A stretch of DNA of 64,000 nucleotides from Symbiodinium natans (lineage: Eukaryota > Sar > Dinophyceae > Suessiales > Symbiodiniaceae). The position numbers and the translations under genes were made by a program. How positions within the stretch are numbered: the first letter of the stretch is position 1; every line of letters begins with the position of its first letter. Below the pieces are notes generated by a model that worked only from the letters and a program-made list of their open reading frames with translations, made no database searches and was not told the origin of the DNA. The stretch spans positions 1,354,276 through 1,418,275 of the forward strand of contig CAJNDS010001668.1 of the NCBI GenBank assembly GCA_905221605.1. The letters run 5' to 3'. Positions 49,101 to 60,000 of the stretch are shown here, piece after piece.

Positions 49101-50954
49101 TAAAATATAGAGAAATTAGAGGTTTCCTATGACAACATAGAGGAAATTCAGGCTTTTCATACGAAAATATAGCGAAAATACAAAGTGTTTTCATATCAAA
49201 ATGTAGAGGTCTTGATATTCAATTATAGAGAATATAGGTTTTCATGTTCAAATTTTAAGAAAATGGAGGTTTGCCTATTCAGAGACAGAGAAAATAATAG
49301 GCTTCCTATTAAAATAGGACAAGAGGAACAAAAAACACTTTTAATTGCAAGTCACATATTGAGATAACACAGAGAATGAGTTTCTCATGTATTCCTCTCT
49401 CATGTCTTCCTCATTAAATATAGAGGAAAAACTATGACGATATTGACAAAAATAGAGAGAAATAGAGGTTTTCGTACTAAAGTATAGAGAAATGAGAAAA
49501 ATTAGAGGTTTTCATACTAAATGTAGAGAAAATAGAGGTTTTCATATTCAAATATAGAGAAGAAAGAGGTTTTCCTATTAAAACTTAGAGAAAATAGAGG
49601 TTTTCATATAGGAAAATATAGAGAAAACAGCAAAAACGCTCCGCACCCGCAGCAAAAAAACAACGCGCCCCCACGGCACCCGCAACAAAAAAAAAAACGC
49701 GCCCACGCACCCGCAGCAAAAAAAAAAAAAACGCGCCCCCGCACCCGCAGCAAAAAAGCACCCGCAGCAAAAAAACTAACACTCTTACCCCCTAAACCCT
49801 AAACCCTAAACCATATATATATACACATATATTAGCCTGCTGCCTCCAGTGCCCTCCTTTCATCTTTTATGAAGCAGGAAGAACAGCTTTAGAGTTTACA
49901 AGGGTTTAGGGTTTAGGGTAGGCTTTTGAGGAACCCTAAGCCTTAGGCACGAATTAGCCCCAAAAACCCTTTGAAAAATGCCTGTGGGCCCGAAACCACT
50001 GAACAAAAGAGTCCTTTGGACCCTTGGGGTAACCATAAACCCCCTCATGGGGGCAACTGCCTTTAAAGGTCCAGGCTGTAGTAGGGTGCCAGGTTGTAGA
50101 AACAGAGCTCAGCAGCAATCTTCTCAGCAAAGCAAGGCTTGGGGTTTAGGGTTTAGGGTATCGTGTTTTGGGTTTAGGGTATCGGCTCAGACCTTAGGGT
50201 TTTGGGTTTTGGGGCAATCGAGTCTAGGGGTTAGGGCTCAGGCCTTGCTAGACCCAAGATCCAAAAGAGCCCTCATCTCCGAACCCCTCTGCCTGCAAAG
50301 CCCATCCTCCCCTGGTTCTTAGTCGGGAATGAGGGAATCAGGGCCCTATATATACCCTTTAAGGAACTCTACAGGGCCCTAAACCCTAAACACTAAACCC
50401 TAAACCCTAAACCCTAAAACATTCCCTCATCCCCTACTGAGAAGCAGCCAGTCCTAGGCGTTGCCTGCGTGCTTGTGGGAGAGCCCCCAGCGCCTTTCAA
50501 GAAGTTTAGCCAGGAGACATGCCTTTGGGGTTTAGGGTTTAGGGTTTAGGGTTTAGGGTTTATGGTTTGGGGTTTGGGGTTTAGGGTTTAAGGGTAGGGT
50601 TTAGGGTTTAAGTTAGGGGTCCGGGACCCGAAGCTCCTACATCTCCAGTGCGCGCAGAGGTGGTGATGTTGCGTCCAATGAGCCTTCCACCCTAAAAACC
50701 CAAACTCCTCAACCCTAAACCCTAAACCCTAAACCCTAAACCCTAAACCCTAAACCCTAAACCCTAAACCCTAAACCCTAAACCCTAAACCCTAAACCCT
50801 AAACCCTAAAACCCTAAAACCCTAAAACCCTAAACCCTAAACCCTAAGCCCCTAAATCCGATCGCCCTCCGCCTTCAGGAGCAAATGCTGAAGGCTGGGC
50901 GTTTTTTAGTCCTTGTGCTTATTCTCTTTTTCTCGCTATGTCTCGTACTCTCTC

Positions 50955-51021
<67 letters not shown>

Positions 51022-54000
51022 TGTGAGGAGGCACTCAATTGCATGGATAGTACTTGACAAAATCCCGAGAACCCGAAACCCAGAAGAAGGAAACTCCCAT
51101 GTCAGAGTAGTTCGACTGTAGGTTCTGGAGTGCACAAGGGCCGCAGTCTGTAGGGCCTAGGGTTTAGGATTGAGGGTTGCTTAGGCTTTCCCTGTGCTAC
51201 CTAAGGATTGTACCCCTGACTACGAACTGCTTAAGAACCCCCCCCTTCCCTCCCCAACAACAAACAAGTCTTCCTTATCAGGGTAATATAGGGATTATTA
51301 TCTTTAATTTGTTTGGGGTTCTTAAGCAGTTAAGCAAATCTGTTTAGTTTAGGGTTAAGGGTTCAGGAGTGGTTTGGGGCGTCTTCGAGTTTGGAGCGTC
51401 AACACCCCCTACATGACCATGACCCCACTCCCGCTCCCACCCTTCCCGACTCCCAACCCTCAACCCTCAACCCTCAACCCTAAACCCTAAACCCTAAACC
51501 CTAAACCCAAGTAAGTCGAGAGAGTAGGCATTAATTGACCAGGAAGCGCGGGTTTCAAGAGGCAGCAGTAGGCCATTAGGCAATTCGCCTAGTATGGCCT
51601 ATGCTTTGCACTAGGACCGTGGCCTGCATCGAGCCCCAAGGGTGAGGCAGTTTGTTTTTTTGTTGTTTTTTAATTGTTTTTATTTACTTAGTTTTAAGTA
51701 CTTGAGGTATATTTTTTCTAAAGTTGAGTTTATATGTCTACACATTCATTGAAGCCTAACACATAATATCAGTTTAACGAGATTTTGCACGCGAAGGTGA
51801 GACTGGCGTGCCAAGAACAAGCAGTAGTAAGAAGGCAGTAGAGTAGTTTAGTGCGTGACCCTGAGCCGTAAACCCAGAACCTTAAACCCTAAACCCTAAA
51901 CTCTAAACTCTAAACCCTAAACCCTAAACTCTAAACCCCGAATTAAGCCCCAAGCCCTAAGCTCTAAATCCGAAGCCTAAACCCTAAACCCGAAACCACG
52001 CGAACCCCTACCCATGTTTGCCCCAGGTGAAGCAGGAGGTGTCAGACATCGATTTCCGCAACAAGCAGGTCCAGGCGGTGGCGGCTTGGGTTCGGGGGTT
52101 TAGGGGTTTGGGGTGTGGGGTTTGGGGTTTGGGGTTTAGGGTTTAGGGCTCCGGGTCTTGGGTTTAGGGTTTGTGGCCTTGGGGCTTTGGGGCTTTTGGG
52201 GTTTGTGGTGTATTAGGCCTCCATTGGGGTTTAGGATTTCAGGGCTTTACGGTTCCGGGGCTTGCTTTTGTGGTTACTCAGACAGTAGTCCTTACATCAC
52301 GCTAGCATCCTACTTGCAACGTAAGGAATGCTCTAGGTAGGGCTTTAGGGTCGTCGAACAACAAGGCTGTAGGGTTTTGGAACTTGGGGATTCTTAGGGC
52401 TTGGGCGTTGAGCCCTTCGGTTGTAGGGATTTTGCTATCGTTTTACGTTAGGGTTCAGAATTTTCAGTGGTTTGATTAAACGGGGGTGTTATTGCTTTAC
52501 GACTTTACGACGTTGCGCCATTTGGGTTTTGACATCTTAACGTCTATGATTTAGAGTGTAATGTTGACGTTTAGGATTTGGTAAGGTGTCTCCCACCCCC
52601 ACCCCAACCACCCCCCTACCCCCCCCCCCCCCCCCCCCCCGCCACCCAACCCACCCCACTTTGGGCGGTAGAAGCTGGGTTTGGAGGCTCATGGGCACTT
52701 ATGGACGGTTTCCTATCTTAGGGGAGTTCTTTCCACCCTGCCTACCTACAACAAAGCTAGGTCTTCGTTACTTGTTTGCTAGCTTGTCTGAATCTCAAAT
52801 AAAATAACACCTCCTACTTTGTTGAAGGGTGCAACCCTTACCCTAGGTAGGCTTAGAGTTTAGGGTTCGCAGGATGTACAGATTACTACTATTAGCTTAA
52901 GAACCCCAAAAGAATAGAAACTAATGATCCTTATATTGCCCGTATAAGGAAGAATATTTATATGTATATACATACTTTTGTTTTTTTTTGGGGTGGGGTT
53001 CTTAAACAATTGCTAGATTAGATTCTGTCGGTGTGCGCCCGGGTCTTGGAGACAGGAGAAGCAGCAGTGGCTCCTCCAGAAGCGTCAGAAGCAGATGGAA
53101 AAGGACCGTCAAACTCAAAGCCAACAAAACCTACATGGAGGTTTACGAAATAAGGAACCCCCCAACATAGACCCCTAATAGTAGGATTCCCTCATAATAC
53201 GGACCCCCCCCCCCCCCCCCCCCCAAATAAGGCATGCACCGCAGATATCAGAATCCCTCCCATAGTATAACGTTCAGGATTGAAGGCCTTCTATCCTTGG
53301 CTAAGGAGACGTCTTGTTCTAATATTGAAATGACGGCTTCGCCACCGAACAAATTAGGCTTTAGCGGTTTGGGGAGTTCGGATTTTTTGGGTTGTGGGTT
53401 TTTGGGCGGTTCAGGGTTTAGGGTATTCTAACATGCCGGTCAATACCCACATTTCCTCCTTTCTTTGGGCGGGGAGGGGGTGAATTCAGGCCCGTGACAT
53501 ACCCGTTACACATGGCCCTAAACCCTCAACCCTCTAAACTCTAAACCCTAAACACTCTCGCGTCCCGCTCCTCGTTTGCATAGCATATTGGTTTAGCAGA
53601 TGGCTGAGAGAAACCTGCGCAATCGCCTGTCCTAACAACTTCTTCACCGAAACACCGAAGGATATTGCAACAGTTTGTGCTGCTGTTCTTGGGGGGGTAT
53701 ATGAAGTGTCTGATAAACAAAAAGTGTAGTTCGGATGTCGTTTTGAGGATACCAACGATAAATGCCCTACTTTGTATCACGAATACAACCCCCAGCCCCC
53801 AATCTAACCAGCACGCACCAGCCAGGACAAAAAGAAGGCGCGCTTCCGCTCTAGCCTCCCCAGTGGTACCCAAGACAAGCTGGTTAAATAGCAGAACCCT
53901 AAACCCTTCTCACCCTAAACCCTAAACCCCAAACCCTTCTCACCCTAAACCCTAAAACCTTCTTTACCAAGAAACCATGAGGAAGCCCGCGTTTGGCCTT

Positions 54001-57000
54001 TGTGCACATGAGGGATGGGCCCAAAGCCGATCCAACGGCAAACCCTCACTAAACCCCCTCCTGAAGGGTCTAGGGTTTAGGGTTTAGGGTTTAGGGTTTA
54101 GGGTTTAGGGTTTGCTGGGTTTAGGGTTTAGGTCTTGGAGCTGCGCCAAACTCGTGGGTCTTGAGCTCTCCAGGGACAAGTTCCTCAAACCTGCTCGGGT
54201 TCCCCCAGCCCCACGCCCCAGGCTCCCCATTTAAGGGTTTACAGGGTTTCTAGGATGCCCAGTAGTACCCTTATTCCCTTTTTGGTAGGTTTAGGTTCCC
54301 TTATAAACCCCTTTAAGCAAAAAATGGCACCCTTTTTCATCCTAGGTTCCTGGGCAACCTAGGTTTGGGGTCCCTACAAACCCTCCTGAAGCCCCAGACC
54401 CTATACCCCGCAAACCGGGGGACCCTTAAACGGGAACCTCAAAACCCTCTTCTGGCTCTCTTAAACAGGGACCTTGTTGAGAGGGTCTTTATCCCCTAAA
54501 ACAATGTTTTGGGGTTTGGCGGGACACCCCCTGTCTCGAGCTGCCACACCCAAGCCACGCAAGCCACAACTCTGCGGTCAGGTTCGGGGCTCGAAATCTT
54601 ATAACATATGGGGGCCTTAAGAATTCTTAATAAGTTTTGGGGTTCTGATCGTATAAAATGTAAAGGCCCTAAACCCTAAACCATAAGGGAATACCATTAG
54701 TAATTATTCCGATCCCTATATTAGACCTTGCCAGGCCGTGCGGAAGGCTCAGAAGACAAAAGAGGCGATGGTCCGAAAGCTCAAGTGCCAGCCTCAGTCG
54801 CATAGAACTGCCCGCGGTTTAGGGTTTAGGGTTTATAGGGTTTAGGGTTTAGGGTTCAGGGTTTAGGGCTTAGGGGATTGCCACTGATCAAACAGTGGGG
54901 CTTAGGATTCAAGAACAGTTGGGGACACATTCTGCTGATCTCAAACTCTTCTGACTACCGGTGGATGTTTGAGCTGTCCTGGGGTTGGGGCTGCCAAAAC
55001 CCTTGGCGACTATGGTTTTGGGGACCTCAAAACCCTAAACCCAAACTTGGATCTTGCAACCGAGCTTATGGGTCCCCTATCACCTATCACTCTTCAATTT
55101 TCGGGCGCGCCTGGAGACTCACGGGCCTTTGAGCTTAGGGAGCTAATTGGGTCAGGGATTGAGGGATGGCTTCCCTAAACCTTATAGGCGCTAAACCCTA
55201 GCGCTTCCCCTAAGCCCTAAACCCTAAACCTGCGAGGGTTTGGGACCAGCGATCCTAGAATAGGGCCCTGAGAAGCGGCCCGCGATGTTGCTTAAGGTTT
55301 TTGTGAAGGGCTACAGGTGGCTCTTGCGCGAAGTGTCCATGTACCTACATAGGGAGAACTTGGGCCTTAAAGTGTTTCCTACCTGGGGGGGGGGGGGGCT
55401 TTTGGGGGCACAGGTATATCATCGTATGGTACACAGACCCTAAGGGGGTTGGGGTAAACCCTAAACCCTAAGCCCTAAACCCTAAATCCTAAACCCTCAA
55501 CCCTATACCGCCTTAAAAAGGTACGAGCAGGCGCGGAAGGAAGCCGAAGCCAAGGGAGAACCACTGCCCGATCCGCCGGAGGCTGCGGAAACTCCTGGCA
55601 GGGTGTTAAGAGCATGGTCTGTTCGATTCAAAGTAAGTTGTGTTGCTTGTTTCGTTGGGGGGGGGGGGGGTGGGGGGGAGGGGGTGGCAAATTTTATGGG
55701 TCGCCCAGATTCCGATTGTGTTTGCCCACTAATTTCAAGGATTCGCCAGGGTTCCCGAGGTTTGCAGGTACGGATTGGGATGTTCCCCATAATGCTAGCA
55801 GTCCTTAATAGGGATTCTACTATGGGTACTATAATCCCTATTACGTATAAGGAACATCCCAAGGTATGGAGCTACAGTGCGCACGGCCACAGATGGTTAG
55901 CCGCCTGGGCCTAGTCCGCCTCACTGGCACGCCTCTTGAGACCCGCAAGCTGACCCTGAGTCTCAAACGACCTGCTATGTAACAGGGTTTGCGGTTTAGC
56001 GTCAGGGTGATGATTCCCCAGGCACATTCAGACCCCCTTGGTATATAAGACCTGCAACCATCTTCAACACATGCAAACCTGAAATCCCTGTGCGACCGCT
56101 CGTTCTTCGATTGCAGCTTGTTTTTTTTTCTGCTTGCAATGCCCAGAGACCAAATGTACGTTGATTTAGGAACATACACATATATACCTTCATGTTAACT
56201 CAAGACGTAGAGCCCATCTACTTTTAGGTGCATGTTCCTTCGTTTAAAGGGTCTGGCTTGGCCTGGCAGCTGTTCAGATGGCTGCTTCTGGCGTGCCGAG
56301 AGCATTGCAGCATTTCTCGTACCAGTGCCCAGGTTTGCATGACCGCGAGAGCCGAATGTCTGTGAAACCCATGGCATTCCGCACTTTGCTGAGCGAGCCT
56401 CGCCAGATTGTGATTCCGCTGTTCCAGCGTACATACTGCTGGAGTGACGAGCAGATCAGCGGCTGGTGGAAGGACATCCTGATGCCCACCACCTCCCTCG
56501 GGTACCACCAAACAGGGAAGGCCATCTTTAAGGAGAGAGATGGCCTCCTGGTCTGCATCGACGGGCAGCAGCGGTGCACCACAGCTTCGCTGCTGCTGGC
56601 CACGCTGAGGGACGCTGCCCTCAAGCTGCTTCGCGAAGGTGATGCCTGCGCGCGTGCTTTGGTGGACGAGCTCGACGCACTCCTCTTCAAGGACCCCAGT
56701 CGCGTTTATACATGGGCAGAGCGCCAGGCACAAGGCTGCAAAGAGGAGGTCCACGATGGGAGTGTCCAGCCTTTTGGGGCCGCGATCCTGACGCCGTCCT
56801 TCGAAGACCGCGTGCCCTTCTTTCGAGCTCTCACTGAGGGCATCCTCACGGACGCTCGACTGAAGGCAGGCGTGACTCTGAGCCCTCAAGAGGAGGCCGC
56901 CACAAGCTCCCTAGCAGCTGAGTGAGTACACTTTACACTTTTTGGGATACGATCATCCCCTAGAAAACTCAAAGTATACACTTTACACTTTTTGGGGATA

Positions 57001-60000
57001 CCATAACCCCTATACTGTAAAACTGAAAGTGTACACCTTTTTGGGGGGCTTGTGAACTCAGCAACCGAGGCTCAGTCCAGGCGCGCGCGAAAGACATCTT
57101 CGACAGGAATCTCCGGCGAGCCCTCCGGCGTCGGCCACTTAGTGGCCCAGTGGTACCCTTCACCCTTTTTTGGGGGTTTAGGGTTTATAGGGTTTAGGGT
57201 TTAGGGTTAGGGTTCAGGGTTTAGGGTTAGGGTTAAGGGTTAAGGGTTTAGGGTTTAGGGTTTAGGGTTTAGGGTTTAGGGTTTAGGGTTTAGGGTTCCC
57301 TCATAAAATAACCAACCCAAAAAGGGTTTGCCCTTATTGGAGAATATGGTTGCTGGGCTACTAAGGCCAAGGGGCCCTCCACAACGAGAGCTTCTGGCAA
57401 GTCTGGCCCAAACGGCCTTAGATGTGATGGCGATAACATTCTGTGAGATCCTGAATGACATCGACTTTCCCCAGGTGGGGGGGTTTCCGAAATTCGGGGT
57501 ACCTTACTTAGCCTTCTTGGGGTCCTTATGATAATGGAATAGGATCTACCTTGGGGGTCCCCTGTTTATACTACCCTATACCCTAAACCCTTAAACCTGC
57601 AGGTGTTCCTGTGGCTCCAGGAGACTTAGTAGCCCAGTCGTGCCCTTTTACTTGTTTTTTGGCTTAAGGTTCCTTTATAAATAAAGTAGCCCTAAACCCT
57701 AAACCCTAAACCCTTACTGTAGTATGGTTCCTGGGCTGCCAAGGAGAAGAGCCTTTTCGGAATGGGTGCCCTGCTCCATAACCCGGCTCCTGGTGTGCCT
57801 TTCCACGCGGCCGACTTGCTGAGGTAGGGTTCAGGGTTCAGGGTTTAGGGTTTAGGGTTTAGGGTATAGGGTTTAGGGTTTAGGGTTTAGCTCCGAAGCA
57901 GCACAGACCCCAACACACCCGCAGAATCTGAGGCGCTTCGAGAAGAATGTCCAGCGTCCATCGGTTTAAAGGTATTTGGGGTTTACAGGGTCTAAGTAAT
58001 TCCGCCCTACCACACCTGAATGCCTAAAAGAAAGGCCCCCAACGCCTTGCCACACCTGAAACCCTACACCCTAAACCGCCTAAACCACAAGCATGTGACA
58101 CTCCGACTTTTCACACTGTTCACAGCCGGTCTTCGGGTCGCAGGGTTGTGTTTCGGTTGGAGTCCCCTGGTCGAGGAATCTGGTGTTGGCTCCATCCATG
58201 CGACTATCCTTGAGGGACCAAGAGGAGCTCTATCGCAAGCGCTGGCTAGAACCTCTTGAAAGAGCCCATGGAGGGGCTCACAAGCTGGATCCCATACTAG
58301 ACGCCTTCCTGGCGGAGAAGACGGACAAGCACTGTTCGAAGCGACATGTCTGTGGCTTAGAGCACCATGCTGCTTCCTTCATGAGCTCCCCGGCTGGCGC
58401 CGTGGTCTCGGGGAAGACAGACATGTCGGGGGTTCTAAGGTACGCTCGCCTTCTGTCGTATGCGGAGGCTTGTGAGCTGAAACGAAAGGGCCAGGAGCTT
58501 CCTGCGGAGGAGCCGGTACCCTTGAGCCAAGAGACCTGCGACCACCTTATTGGCAGTCTTGTCGGCTTCGCCAATAAGCGGCACAAGGGCGTTCCTCCAG
58601 TCCCTGTCTTCTCTGCCTCTGACTTGCATAGTCAAGAAGGTGACCGTGCCCTCCAGTGACCGGAAAGATCACAGCGACGTGCCGGACTTGTGTTCCCTGC
58701 AAAGGCATGGGAGCGTATGCCAGTTTTCGCCCATGTAGGACTTGCCACTGGGCGTGTGACGTGCTCTCGCGCCCTGTACAGATTCGGAACAGCTTGAGCA
58801 TCGACATGTGCAGGCCTGGGTTGCTTTGTACCTGCTTGCTTTGGTTCGCAGGCGTGGTAAACTTAGCTACTCCCAAATGAATTGCAACTTGTTGAATGCT
58901 TGGGCGCAAACCAGGCTCAGATTTTGTCTCGTTGGCATTTCGCTGCGATGCTGCGCGTGCAGGCACACATCGGTTGCGCTCATACAGACATGCGCGCCGC
59001 AGCAAAGAACGAGGGTTCTAAACCCCTGAAATTCCTGAAGTCCCTTAAGCCCTGATATCTCTGAAGTCCTGTGGCCTGAGGCCTATACTCTAAACCTGAA
59101 TGCCTAAACTCTCAAGACCCTATTCCACATACCCTTACCTCCCCCGAGGTGAGTACACTTGGGAGTTTCCAAAGTGAGTGTCCCCCTGTAGATGCCCGCA
59201 AAACGGAGCCGAATCTCCTTCACAGGGACCTCCCCAAAAAGGGTTTACACAGGCTTGAGGCTTTAGGCAGTGGGTTTAGGGTTTAGGGTTTAGGGTTTAG
59301 GGTTTAGGGTTTAGGGTTAGGGGTTAGGGGTTTGGGTTTCGGGCAAGGGTCGGTGATTTATGAGAAGCCCCGCCTGCAGCGTTGGGAGCGCCCCGAAGGA
59401 GGAGAAGGATGACGAGGAGGAGGAAGATGACGCCACCGCGCCGCAGTAATTCTCGGGGTTTCCAAAAGGTCCCTAAGGGTCCATGTACCTAAATAGGGAA
59501 TACTTGGGCCTTAAAGTACCTCCGATTCAGGGACTTTAGGGCCCAAGTACATGATTATGAGGTACATGGACCCTTAGGGGGTTATATCGACCGGTATGAC
59601 TCTCACAGGGGACCGTAAGAGGACCCCATAGCAGGAAGCAAACAGCAAGGGAGGTCTCCCAATGCATATCGGGCTCTCAGAGTGGTCTCCGGCGCTGTAA
59701 AGGCCAAAGAAACCCCAAGCCCTAAAGCCCTAAGACCCTCAAGCCCTAAACCCTACAGCCCTAAGACCCCAAAACCGTAAACCCTCAACCCTATACCCTG
59801 AAACCCTAAAGCCTTAAAACCCTAAAACCCTAAAACCCTAAAACCCTAAAACCCTAAAACCCTAAAACCCTAAAACCCTAAAACCCTAAAACCCTAAAAC
59901 CCTAAAACCCTCAACCCTATACCCTAAAACTCTAAATGCCCCAAACCCTGTACCCTAGAACCCTACAGCCCCAAAACCCTAAACCCTCAACCCTAAAACC

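Larger units (their letters stand above)
47352..50457 (+). other. Long intron of the SPRY gene with a composite satellite region
   Basis: Holds TTTAGGG arrays near its start, element E (47884-48001), the satellite zone 48000-49790, exon-like frames near 47790-47880 (RKERRPATRFLAAYSHHW) that the spliced model skips, and element I with CCCTAAA units at its end. Confidence 0.6.

Noticed and set aside
50875-51135. Serine/leucine or arginine/glutamate-rich frames
   Set aside because: They translate a (TC)n microsatellite.
56224-56889. 221-codon minus-strand frame
   Set aside because: It is the shadow of the DUF262 exon, whose plus-strand frame contains the IPLFQRTYCW and IDGQQR motifs.
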